A DNA stretch of 16,290 bases from SpSt-398 sp033762195 (GTDB taxonomy: Bacteria; Bacteroidota; Bacteroidia; Chitinophagales; Chitinophagaceae): contig JANRLV010000137.1 in assembly GCA_033762195.1 (NCBI GenBank), positions 1 to 16,290 of the forward strand, given 5' to 3'. Each line of letters starts with the position of its first letter. Position 1 is the first letter of the stretch. Both the position numbers and the translations under genes were made by a program. This document shows positions 7,394 through 13,859 of the stretch, piece by piece. Below the pieces are notes generated by a model that saw only the letters and a program-made list of their open reading frames with translations, was not told the DNA's origin and did not search any database.

Positions 7394-7891
7394 ATGGCGG
7401 ATATAAGCAATAGTAACTTATTGAATACAGCTACAGGCATTCTGAAAAAGAATGCCTGTATTGTTTTGGTCAAGACCGAGTGGAATGCCGCGATCACCGG
7501 CGAACTCGAGAATGGGTGTCTTCGCTATTTTCAAAAGGAAAAAGTAAAAAGCCTGGAAACCCTGATCGTCCCAGGAGCCATTGAGATCCCCTTTGCCATT
7601 AAAAAGCATTGGGACAATGCCCCTGTAAAGCATAAACCAGATGCGTATATCGCCCTGGGTTGCGTGATCCGGGGTGGAACACCCCATTTCGAATATGTTT
7701 GCCGCTCGGTCACTGATGGTATCACCCAGCTTAACCTTCTCCTTCCTGTTCCCACCATATTTGGGGTATTGACAGTAGACAATGAAGAACAGGCGCGGGA
7801 AAGACTGGGTGGAAAACATGGCCATAAAGGGGAAGAAGCAGCGATCACCGCCCTGAAAATGATCGCCTTTTCGCGTAACTTGAACAAATGA
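7394..7891 (+). CDS. ribH: 6,7-dimethyl-8-ribityllumazine synthase
   Basis: Lumazine synthase condenses 5-amino-6-ribitylamino-uracil with 3,4-dihydroxy-2-butanone 4-phosphate, the penultimate step of riboflavin synthesis, and usually assembles into pentamers or 60-mers. 165 residues is the usual length. Motifs: VKTEWNAAIT (26-35), with Trp30 at the aromatic pterin-stacking position; VPGAIEIPFA (59-68); ALGCVIRGGTPHFEYVC (87-103), with catalytic His98; FGVLTVDNEEQARERLGG (123-140), with the phosphate-site Arg; and a C-terminal EEAAITALKMI helix. The ATG at 7394 gives a short N-terminal extension before strand 1, and this extension contains a perfect 12-bp hairpin (7432-7460), which is highly unusual for coding sequence. 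No other riboflavin gene is in the window. Confidence 0.96.
   Translation: MADISNSNLLNTATGILKKNACIVLVKTEWNAAITGELENGCLRYFQKEKVKSLETLIVPGAIEIPFAIKKHWDNAPVKHKPDAYIALGCVIRGGTPHFEYVCRSVTDGITQLNLLLPVPTIFGVLTVDNEEQARERLGGKHGHKGEEAAITALKMIAFSRNLNK
7432..7460 (+). repeat. Perfect 12-bp inverted repeat (hairpin) inside 5' end of ribH
   Basis: TACAGGCATTCT (7432-7443) is the exact reverse complement of AGAATGCCTGTA (7449-7460); the loop is GAAAA (7444-7448). A T-rich stretch, TTGTTTTGG, begins at 7461. The hairpin starts 38 bases after the ribH start codon, in codons 13-23, just before the first core strand of the enzyme. The shape resembles an intrinsic terminator or an RNA hairpin that could affect ribH expression, but no regulatory function is demonstrated. 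Confidence 0.75.
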
Positions 7892-7910
7892 ACCCGTTCC
7901 CAGGAACACC

Positions 7911-8630
7911 ATGAACGTACATCTATTCATACCTTGTTTTGTTGACCAGCTTTATCCTGAAACCGGCTTTAATATGGTCAAGGTGCTGGAAAAAACAGGC
8001 TGTGTGGTCAATTATAATACAAACCAAACCTGCTGTGGCCAACCTGCTTTCAATGCGGGGTTTTGGGATGAGGCTCGCACGGTAGGAGCCAAATTTGTGG
8101 ATGATTTCAAAGAGGCTGAATACATTGTTGGGCCCAGCGCGAGTTGTGTTGGTTTTGTCAGGAACTACTACACGAAACTATTTGATAACTCCTCCCGCCA
8201 CAATGAAGTAAAGGAACTCACCGGCCGCATATTTGAATTCTCAGAGTTTTTGGTAAATGTCTTGCAGGTTACTGATCTGGGTGCTTCGCTAAAAGGCAAA
8301 GCCACTTACCATGACAGTTGTGCCGGGCTGCGGGAATGCGGCATAAAAAAAGAACCCCGGAAGTTATTGGAGAAAGTAAAGGGATTGGAGTTGGTTGAAA
8401 TGAACGATGTGGAAACCTGTTGTGGTTTTGGCGGGACCTTTGCAGTTAAATATGAATCAATTTCCGTGGCTATGGGTGAGCAGAAAGTGGAAAATGCCCT
8501 GGCCACCGGAGCACAATATTTGATCTCCACCGATCTGTCCTGCCTGATGCACCTGCAGGGCTATATCCGGAAAAACGGACATGCCCTGCAGACGATGCAC
8601 CTGGCAGATGTACTGGCCAGTGGATGGTAG
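7911..8630 (+). CDS. LutA-type cysteine-rich (CCG domain) iron-sulfur oxidoreductase subunit
   Basis: This is a 239-residue cytoplasmic protein with two CCG (DUF224) domains, each of pattern C...CCG...C. Domain 1 has Cys9, Cys41-Cys42-Gly (TCCGQPAFNAG, 40-50) and Cys79 (GPSASCVGF, 74-82). Domain 2 has Cys137 (YHDSCAGLRECG, 133-144), Cys170-Cys171-Gly (TCCGFGGTFAVKY, 169-181) and Cys211 (STDLSCLMHL, 206-215). The size and spacing match LutA/YkgE, a subunit of the L-lactate-oxidising LutABC complex; related modules carry noncubane 4Fe-4S clusters in heterodisulfide reductases. No lutB or lutC lies nearby, so lactate oxidation is plausible but not proven from context. It starts 19 bases after ribH and is probably in the same transcript. 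Confidence 0.87.
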   Translation: MNVHLFIPCFVDQLYPETGFNMVKVLEKTGCVVNYNTNQTCCGQPAFNAGFWDEARTVGAKFVDDFKEAEYIVGPSASCVGFVRNYYTKLFDNSSRHNEVKELTGRIFEFSEFLVNVLQVTDLGASLKGKATYHDSCAGLRECGIKKEPRKLLEKVKGLELVEMNDVETCCGFGGTFAVKYESISVAMGEQKVENALATGAQYLISTDLSCLMHLQGYIRKNGHALQTMHLADVLASGW

Positions 8631-8635
8631 ATCAA

Positions 8636-9193
8636 TTATTTGGGAAGGACCACATGGTCGATCACATGGATCACCCCGTTCTTTTGATAGACATCCTTGA
8701 TGGTCACTGTGGCCATCCCACCTTTCTCATCTTTTAATACCACGTTCTTACCTTCCATCATGGCCCAGAGTTTTCCTCCGGCAACGGTGGTCAATTCTGT
8801 TTTTCCATTGCCCTCTTTGATGCGACGCACCAGTTCTTTGGCATCGATCTTCCCGGACACAACATGATAGGTAAGTACCTTGGTCAGGGTTGCTTTGTTC
8901 TCCGGTTTCAACAGGGTCTCAACCGTACCCTTCGGCAGCAGGTCGAAGGCTGCATTGGTAGGAGCAAATACGGTAAAAGGTCCATCCGATTGGAGAGTCT
9001 CTGCGAGGCCTGCCGCCTTCACAGCAGCCACCAGCGTAGTATGGTCTTTTGAATTGACCGCATTCTCCACAATGTTTTTCGAAGGATACATGGGGGCGCC
9101 ACCTACTTCAACTGTGTTCTCTTTCTGGGCCTGTGTTTGAATGAAAAACAAAGAGGCCATGAACAATAAAGCTGACTGTTTGATCCGTTTCAT
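8636..9193 (-). CDS. Secreted fasciclin (FAS1) domain protein
   Basis: The product has 185 residues from the ATG at 9191-9193. The signal peptide is clear: basic MKRIKQ, hydrophobic SALLFMASLFF (7-17), then IQTQAQ with cleavage likely near 22. A single FAS1 domain follows, with H1 motif FTVFAPTNAAFDLLP (73-87), the central LTYHVVSG (107-114) and H2 motif NGVIHVIDHVVLPK (172-185). FAS1 domains mediate adhesion or protein-protein contacts; the partner is unknown. The frame stays open upstream to an ATG at 9320-9322, but that would put 43 non-signal residues before the signal peptide and overlap the EVE gene start, so the internal ATG was chosen. Its stop is 5 bases from the end of the convergent lutA-like gene. 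Confidence 0.9.
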   Translation of the reverse strand: MKRIKQSALLFMASLFFIQTQAQKENTVEVGGAPMYPSKNIVENAVNSKDHTTLVAAVKAAGLAETLQSDGPFTVFAPTNAAFDLLPKGTVETLLKPENKATLTKVLTYHVVSGKIDAKELVRRIKEGNGKTELTTVAGGKLWAMMEGKNVVLKDEKGGMATVTIKDVYQKNGVIHVIDHVVLPK

Positions 9194-9253
9194 AGTTTGT
9201 TTGAGGTTTGGTGAAACAATTTGAAATAGATACGCAAGTGGAGAAAGTTTGGA

Positions 9254-9282
9254 TTGGCAGATGAAAAGAAATTTTACTTTCG
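9254..9282 (+). promoter_or_regulatory. Possible promoter for the EVE-domain gene
   Basis: TACTTTCG (9275-9282) differs by one base from TAnnTTTG, with TTGG at 9254-9257 a suitable 17 bases upstream as a -33 element. The predicted start is near 9288, leaving a leader of roughly 30 bases before the ATG at 9321. The near-match makes this tentative. Confidence 0.3.
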
Positions 9283-9320
9283 TGCTGAATTTGTAACAAT
9301 TCGTAACCAAAGTATCGACC

Positions 9321-9725
9321 ATGTATTGGCTTGTTAAATCAGAACCGTTTAAGTATTCCTGGGATCAGTTTGAAAAGGATAAACAAACGATGTGGGATGG
9401 GGTACGCAACTATGCTGCCCGGAATAACCTGAGATCGATGAAGGAAGGAGAGGAGGTGTTTTATTACCACAGCAATGAAGGTCTCGAGATCGTGGGCATT
9501 GCAAAAGTGGCGAGAGAATCTTACCAGGACCCTACTACGGATGAAGAGGCCTGGGTTGCCGTGGACCTTAAAGCCTATAAAAAATTAAAGAAGCCGGTTT
9601 CCCTGGATACCATTAAAAAGGACAAAAGATTGGCCAACATGGCGCTGATCCGATTAGGCCGTCTATCCGTTCAACCTGTCACTGAAGATGAATACAGGAT
9701 CATTCTCGAACTCGCAGGAATGTAA
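9321..9725 (+). CDS. EVE-domain protein
   Basis: This 134-residue protein consists of a single EVE domain, a PUA-like fold that in characterised members binds modified bases in DNA or RNA. The family signature is very clear: MYWLVKSEPFKYSWDQF (1-17), MWDGVRNYAARNNLRSMK (24-41), VFYYHSN (46-52) and IVGIAKV (57-63); the C-terminal IRLGRLSVQPVTEDEY (110-125) matches the family's end. This is the housekeeping thymocyte-nuclear-protein-like form without fused nuclease or McrB domains, so nothing points to a restriction role. It is followed 43 bases later by the sirtuin gene on the same strand, though the sirtuin has its own promoter-like element. The ligand is unknown. Confidence 0.93.
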   Translation: MYWLVKSEPFKYSWDQFEKDKQTMWDGVRNYAARNNLRSMKEGEEVFYYHSNEGLEIVGIAKVARESYQDPTTDEEAWVAVDLKAYKKLKKPVSLDTIKKDKRLANMALIRLGRLSVQPVTEDEYRIILELAGM

Positions 9726-9737
9726 TATCATAAAGGC

Positions 9738-9765
9738 TTTGCGGTAAGTTTTACGTCTAAATTTG
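9738..9765 (+). promoter_or_regulatory. Promoter for the sirtuin gene, possibly giving a leaderless mRNA
   Basis: TAAATTTG (9758-9765) is an exact TAnnTTTG match, with TTTG at 9738-9741 16 bases upstream as a possible -33 element, slightly closer than the usual spacing. The -7 element ends only 3 bases before the ATG at 9769, so transcription would begin at or within the first codon. Confidence 0.45.
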
Positions 9766-9768
9766 GAT

Positions 9769-10455
9769 ATGAAAAAAATGGTAGTGTTAACTGGTGCGGG
9801 AGTTAGCGCGGAAAGTGGTCTGAAAACCTTTCGCGACAGTGATGGCCTGTGGGAAGGATATCGGGTAGAGGACGTGGCCACTTTTCAAGCCTGGCGAAAG
9901 GATCCGGAATTGGTGCTTGAATTCTATAATGTGCGAAGAAAAGGAGTACTCGAAGCGAAACCCAATGCCGCGCATATAGGACTGGCCGAACTGGAAAAAG
10001 ATTTTGACGTAACCATCATTACCCAAAACATTGATGACCTGCATGAAAGGGCCGGATCTACGCGGGTCTTGCACCTTCATGGGGAAATTCTGAAAATGCG
10101 CAGTGAATCCGATGCAAAACTGATCTACCCGATAACTGGAGATATACGGCTTGGAGATAAAGCGGAGGATGGAGCGCAACTCAGGCCGCATATTGTTTGG
10201 TTTGGCGAATCGGTCCCGATGATGGATGCCGCCGTTCCGCTGGTACGGGAAGCCGATATATTTGTGGTAGTGGGCACTTCACTTGTGGTATATCCGGCAG
10301 CAGGACTGGTAGATTTTGCTCCACCTGCCATCCCTAAATTCATTATTGATAAAAGAATTCCCTACACTTCCCGCCAGCAAAACCTGACAACCATTGAAAA
10401 ACCGGCAACAGAAGGGGTTTCTGATCTGATAAAAATGCTAAAGACAGGAAGCTAA
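9769..10455 (+). CDS. Sir2-family NAD-dependent protein deacylase, zinc-site cysteines absent
   Basis: The product has 228 residues. It removes acyl groups from lysines using NAD+. Sequence signs: NAD-binding GAGVSAESG (9-17), FRDSDGLW (21-28), TQNIDDLHERAG (85-96), catalytic His104 in HLHGE, and GTSLVVYPAAGL (169-180). Tyr53 and Arg56 (FYNVRR) match the residues that bind succinyl or malonyl groups in CobB/SIRT5, so desuccinylase-type activity is likely. The segment after the catalytic His (107-140), which normally holds four zinc-binding Cys, contains no Cys at all; the short zinc-free form is something I associate with Bacteroidota sirtuins. The start ATG 9769 was chosen over an in-frame TTG at 9763, which lies in the promoter-like TAAATTTG. 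Its stop overlaps the convergent saccharopine reductase by 4 bases. Confidence 0.93.
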   Translation: MKKMVVLTGAGVSAESGLKTFRDSDGLWEGYRVEDVATFQAWRKDPELVLEFYNVRRKGVLEAKPNAAHIGLAELEKDFDVTIITQNIDDLHERAGSTRVLHLHGEILKMRSESDAKLIYPITGDIRLGDKAEDGAQLRPHIVWFGESVPMMDAAVPLVREADIFVVVGTSLVVYPAAGLVDFAPPAIPKFIIDKRIPYTSRQQNLTTIEKPATEGVSDLIKMLKTGS

Positions 10456-11735
10456 TGGCTAATAGATTCTTGCTTTTCCTCAAAACAAATTCCTTCCTTC
10501 TCCAACTCTTTAAGTACTGGCAAATAAATGCCCGGTTCGGTGGGTATCTTAAGGCCTCTTGACCGGATTGTTCCATTTAGAATGAACTTGGCCGCGATTC
10601 CCAATGGCAGTCCAACCGTTTTTGCCATGGCCGTACGCAGATGGTCCCTGCCTTTTACGACCAGGTGGCTGGTCAACTGATAGGACTGATTATTTATCTC
10701 ATATTCCAGTTCATGGATCATTACGATCATATCCTTATCAGAAGGGGACAGGATCAGTTTTTTTTCGGCCAGTTCCTGAAGGATGGTGGCCGAATCACGA
10801 ACAGGTGGTTCGATCTGCCGGTCATCAAAGAGTCCCAGAAACGAGTAGGCGTCAAAATGATGCTCCAATTGCGCTTTGCTTAATCCAGACGACCAAACTT
10901 TGTAAGAGGTCCCGGGCTCCACTTTATCGGTTACACTAGTTAACCCGGCTGCCACAATTCCCTGCCAGGCTTCACAAAAGGATTTATAGCGCAAGGTGGT
11001 ACGTATAAAGGTATGCGCCTCTTCCAGGTGATAGAGGGGGATATAGGCGAGGGAGTCGCGGTTGGGATACCAGGCAAGGGCAGGAAGACCCGGTACTTCG
11101 ATAGCAGGGCAGGATTCAAAAATCTGCGCATAAGGTTTTCGGGTTTCCTGGTTATTTTCCTTATAAACGGCACCTGCCGATCCTGCCAGGATGATGTTGC
11201 GTGGGTTCCAACTGATCTTATAATGCCAGGGGTTATCATCGCTTTCAGGCGCAACCAGCCCTCCGCAATGAGATAGGAAACGATTGACCTTACCACCTTT
11301 GGCATGAATTCCATCAATGATCCTCATCGCACTCATGTGGTCTATACCAGGATCCAGACCCATTTCACACAGAAACAGCAACCCTTTTTGTTCAATAACA
11401 TCGGCTAACTGATGGATCGAATCATCTACATACGAAGCCGTAAGTAAGTGTTTTCCCTTTTCCACACAACTCATAGCTGCCAATTGGTGTAAAGTGGGAG
11501 GGAGCAGGGATATAACGATATCTGATGCAGCAATAAACTTGTTTCGTTCTTCCGCCTGCTGAATGTCGATTGCAACTGCCTTTCCATGGGGAGACCCCCC
11601 CAATTTGCTTTTGGCAGCCTCCACGTTCATATCCCCCAGGGTAAGGAACCAGTTTTCCTGACTTGCATTTTCTAAAAGATAATCAATTAAGACCGTAGCT
11701 GACTTTCCGGCACCCAACAACAATATCTGATGCAT
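10452..11735 (-). CDS. Saccharopine reductase-like dehydrogenase (LYS9 type)
   Basis: The 427-residue product has the length of fungal-type saccharopine reductase (glutamate-forming). The N-terminal Rossmann domain starts with ILLLGAGKSA (4-13) and has SDIVISLLPPTLH (71-83) and LLTASYVDD (97-105). The junction GLDPGIDHMSAM (126-137) and SHCGGLVAPESDDNPWHYK (155-173) are the family hallmarks, followed by SWNPRN. The C-terminal domain interrupts the Rossmann fold as usual and ends with a GIAAKFILNG helix. The enzyme interconverts saccharopine with glutamate and aminoadipate semialdehyde, linking it to lysine breakdown or alpha-aminoadipate metabolism; which direction applies is not visible, since no partner gene is present. 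It converges on the sirtuin gene with a 4-base overlap and diverges from the beta-barrel gene over 55 bases. Confidence 0.91.
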   Translation of the reverse strand: MHQILLLGAGKSATVLIDYLLENASQENWFLTLGDMNVEAAKSKLGGSPHGKAVAIDIQQAEERNKFIAASDIVISLLPPTLHQLAAMSCVEKGKHLLTASYVDDSIHQLADVIEQKGLLFLCEMGLDPGIDHMSAMRIIDGIHAKGGKVNRFLSHCGGLVAPESDDNPWHYKISWNPRNIILAGSAGAVYKENNQETRKPYAQIFESCPAIEVPGLPALAWYPNRDSLAYIPLYHLEEAHTFIRTTLRYKSFCEAWQGIVAAGLTSVTDKVEPGTSYKVWSSGLSKAQLEHHFDAYSFLGLFDDRQIEPPVRDSATILQELAEKKLILSPSDKDMIVMIHELEYEINNQSYQLTSHLVVKGRDHLRTAMAKTVGLPLGIAAKFILNGTIRSRGLKIPTEPGIYLPVLKELEKEGICFEEKQESISH

Positions 11736-11743
11736 GTAATAAA

Positions 11744-11775
11744 TTTATTCTGGTCCAAAGATTGTACTAATTTTA
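11744..11775 (+). promoter_or_regulatory. Possible promoter for the beta-barrel protein gene
   Basis: TAATTTTA (11768-11775) is one base off TAnnTTTG, with TTTA at 11744-11747 20 bases upstream as an A/T variant of the -33 element. The predicted start is near 11781, ten bases before the ATG. The sequence is AT-rich throughout, so chance matches are likely. Confidence 0.25.
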
Positions 11776-11790
11776 TAAAAATCTTGGTAT

Positions 11791-12369
11791 ATGAAAAGAA
11801 TTCTGATTCTCGGACTTATGTTCGCCGGAGTAAGTGCTTCTTCCCAATCCCTGCGCTTTGGATTAAAAGGCGGAGCCAATATCACCAATTTCACCGGAGG
11901 CGATTTCGGAACCATAAAGAACAAAGCCATCGTAGCCTTTCATGGCGGTGCTTATCTCAATATTCAATTTGCTGGTCTGTCGGTACAACCCGAAGTATTG
12001 ATTTCTTCCCAAGGGTCTAAATTAGAAGATGCCGGCAACACCGAAACCTGGAAGGCCACTTATATTGCTGTACCTGTAATGCTGAAATTTAAGCCTGCTG
12101 GAAATTTTTACCTGGAAGCAGGTCCTCAGGTCTCCTTTAAGATCAGTGAGGATATCGGCAACCAAACCTTCAATGAATTTGCCAAGGATCTTGACCTTTC
12201 TATTGGTGCAGGATTAGGCATCCAGGGGAAGTCCGGATTTGGACTGGGTGCGCGTTATATGGCCGGTTTGTCGAAAGTGGGTGACTTTACCAGCAGTTCC
12301 ATCGATCCTGATTTTAAAAACGGCGTATTGCAGATCTCGTTGATGATCGGGCTTGGTGGAGGAAAGTAG
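11791..12369 (+). CDS. Small outer-membrane beta-barrel (porin/PorT-like) protein
   Basis: This 192-residue exported protein begins with a signal peptide MKRILILGLMFAGVSASSQ (1-19), followed by alternating amphipathic strands typical of the PF13568-type outer-membrane barrel: LRFGLKGGANITNF (21-34), AFHGGAYLNIQFAGLSVQPEV (part, 49-69), KATYIAVPVMLKF (88-100), FYLEAGPQVSFKI (106-118), LSIGAGLGIQGKSGFGLGARY (part, 135-155) and a final strand LQISLMIGLG near the C-terminus. The GLKGGAN start and the Tyr-Ile-x-Val-Pro-x-x-x-Lys motif are hallmarks of this large Bacteroidota family. The cargo or function is unknown. The gene stands alone between two oppositely oriented genes, its stop 9 bases from the convergent GYF_2 gene. 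Confidence 0.88.
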   Translation: MKRILILGLMFAGVSASSQSLRFGLKGGANITNFTGGDFGTIKNKAIVAFHGGAYLNIQFAGLSVQPEVLISSQGSKLEDAGNTETWKATYIAVPVMLKFKPAGNFYLEAGPQVSFKISEDIGNQTFNEFAKDLDLSIGAGLGIQGKSGFGLGARYMAGLSKVGDFTSSSIDPDFKNGVLQISLMIGLGGGK

Positions 12370-12378
12370 TATCCTCTA

Positions 12379-13692
12379 TCATTCATTCCCTGCCCATTCC
12401 TCACTCCATTGACCAGAGACAACCTGTTTGATCTTATAACTGACTTTGATCCCACGGTTGTTATCGGGAATCTTAATGGTCATTGTGCCATTGGGAGCCA
12501 CTGACCGGAAGGTGATGGTTTCGGTGGTCAAGGGTAGTTCACTGGGCTTGAGATAAGATAGTTCAACCAAAACCTGATCCAATACAAAGGAGGAACGGTT
12601 GGAAACCGTTAGCTGAAGATCCTTGATCCCCCCAAATGCAGCCCTTTTATATTCATTGGCATTGACAGATACAAGCCGGGATAATTCTTCATTTGAACGA
12701 GGAACCCCATCTTTTTCCTCTCTGGTCTTTTTAGTCCGGGTGCCATCTTCGGCAGGGGTTACCGGAATCTGTTCGGTGGTTGTTTGATTTTCCTTGTCCT
12801 GTCCAGGTTCGATAGGTGGGGTAGTAGCCAGACTGTTTTTACTCACGGTTTTTTTGCCCGGAGCGTTCAGGGGTGATTCCTGAAAATCTTCCTTCAGCCC
12901 TTCCTCCTGGTTGGCCGTTTCAAGGGCCACTGCTGGAAACAGACCGGGTTGTTGTGTTTCTGTCTCGTTTTGTACCGGGTTCACCTGGGAATTTGATCCA
13001 AAGGCCTCCGGTTGGGGGGGCTTATTGGTCAGGGTCAGGTAAACCAGTGTTCCAAGAACCCCGACAAAAAACGCGGCCACTGCATAACGGCCGGCATGGT
13101 TGAATCGCTTACGACGGCTAAATCGCTCTTTCCGGTCATGCAGGGTCTTCACATACATTTCCTTGATCTCGTCCAGCGAACGCTCCATTTTGGTTTCCAT
13201 GTGCACCACTTCAACTTCGGGTTCTTCTGTCTTTTTCAGTGAAATAGATGGGGCTTCTTCAATTTTTGCAACAGGTAGTTCTTTCTCTTTGGACGCCACA
13301 ACCTCGACGGGTTTTTCCACCGGCTTGACCAGTGCAACGCGGGTATTATCCTTTTTAGGCATGACCACCACAACGGCGGAGTAGGCAGGTTTCTTTTCTT
13401 GTTGGGGCTTCTCTGTCTTATCTGTAATGGCTTCCGGTTTCTTTTCGAGGGGTTCCTTTTTTTCCTGCTGTGACTGCGAAGCAGTGGGGCGTTTGAAAAA
13501 CCTGTCATAGGGCTGTTCTTCTACAACGGGGGCGTAAGGCTTTAGCTCAGCAATCTCACTGGGGTATCGCCAGGCAGCACTCTTCCCATCGACCCAAATC
13601 AGATCGTAGGGCTTTAGTCCAAGGGAAATGATCTCATCCAGCGAATAAGGCCCTATCTCCCTATTGCTGCGAAGCATGCGGTAAGTTGACAT
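12379..13692 (-). CDS. GYF_2-domain single-pass membrane protein with Ig-like C-terminal region
   Basis: The 437-residue product combines four parts: an N-terminal GYF_2 (DUF4339-type) domain (1-47, with GPYSLDEIISLGL and DLIWVDGKSAAWRYPSEI); a long Lys/Glu/Pro-rich disordered linker (about 55-170); a basic stretch KERFSRRKRF (188-197) before one transmembrane helix (about 201-222); and an extracytoplasmic low-complexity linker leading to a beta-rich domain (about 338-430, DLQLTVSNRSSFVLDQVLVEL part) that resembles bacterial Ig-like or FxLYD-type modules. By the positive-inside rule the GYF_2 part is cytoplasmic. GYF domains bind proline-rich peptides; the partner here is unknown. The frame extends upstream to 13752, but the ATG at 13690-13692 starts the GYF_2 domain cleanly. 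I do not recognise a named orthologue. Confidence 0.8.
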   Translation of the reverse strand: MSTYRMLRSNREIGPYSLDEIISLGLKPYDLIWVDGKSAAWRYPSEIAELKPYAPVVEEQPYDRFFKRPTASQSQQEKKEPLEKKPEAITDKTEKPQQEKKPAYSAVVVVMPKKDNTRVALVKPVEKPVEVVASKEKELPVAKIEEAPSISLKKTEEPEVEVVHMETKMERSLDEIKEMYVKTLHDRKERFSRRKRFNHAGRYAVAAFFVGVLGTLVYLTLTNKPPQPEAFGSNSQVNPVQNETETQQPGLFPAVALETANQEEGLKEDFQESPLNAPGKKTVSKNSLATTPPIEPGQDKENQTTTEQIPVTPAEDGTRTKKTREEKDGVPRSNEELSRLVSVNANEYKRAAFGGIKDLQLTVSNRSSFVLDQVLVELSYLKPSELPLTTETITFRSVAPNGTMTIKIPDNNRGIKVSYKIKQVVSGQWSEEWAGNE

Positions 13693-13718
13693 AACCCGTC
13701 CAGAGTTTGGTACTGCGA

Positions 13719-13753
13719 TAAAACTACGAAAAAAACATACCCAATAATGCAAA
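13719..13753 (-). promoter_or_regulatory. Possible promoter for the GYF_2 membrane protein gene
   Basis: On the minus strand, TTTG (13753-13750) is followed 23 bases later by TAGTTTTA (13726-13719), one base from TAnnTTTG. The predicted start is near 13713, about 20 bases before the ATG at 13692. This also argues that the upstream ATG at 13752, which would sit in the -33 element, is not used. Confidence 0.35.
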
Positions 13754-13781
13754 AGCCTTGTTATAACGTGGATTTGGCGGG

Positions 13782-13796
13782 GTTGGCCAGGCCAAC
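13782..13796. repeat. 15-base palindrome in the gyrA upstream region
   Basis: GTTGGCC (13782-13788) and GGCCAAC (13790-13796) are exact reverse complements around a single A. With a 1-base centre it is better suited to a dimeric protein-binding site than to an RNA hairpin, and no T-run follows. It lies about 65 bases upstream of the predicted gyrA -7 element and 90 bases upstream of the GYF_2 gene start. No function is known. Confidence 0.4.
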
Positions 13797-13859
13797 ACAG
13801 GTGGATAAATAAGGCCTAAAAAACACCTGATTCCGGGTCGGTATTAGGGGCAATTCCGG

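Noticed and set aside
8553..8591. 9-bp inverted repeat (CTGCAGGGC with GCCCTGCAG) near the end of the lutA-like gene
   Set aside because: The loop is 21 bases. About one such repeat is expected by chance in a window this size, it lies in conserved coding sequence, and no T-run follows.
8635..8690. Short near-repeats (CACATGGTCGATCACATGGATCAC) at the end of the fasciclin gene
   Set aside because: They encode the conserved H2 motif (IHVIDHVV), so the repetition follows from the His-Val/Ile-rich protein sequence.
9194..9322. N-terminal extension of the fasciclin protein to an ATG at 9320-9322
   Set aside because: A clean signal peptide begins at the internal ATG (9193). The extension would bury it, and its sequence looks like non-coding upstream DNA.
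875..10455. DUF1599, EVE and Sir2 proteins as parts of an anti-phage or DNA-modification island
   Set aside because: All three occur in stand-alone housekeeping forms without fused nucleases, restriction subunits, integrases or compositional change, and are spread among core metabolic genes.
13693..13752. 20-residue N-terminal extension of the GYF_2 protein
   Set aside because: The GYF_2 domain begins at the ATG at 13692, and the candidate promoter elements lie inside the extension.
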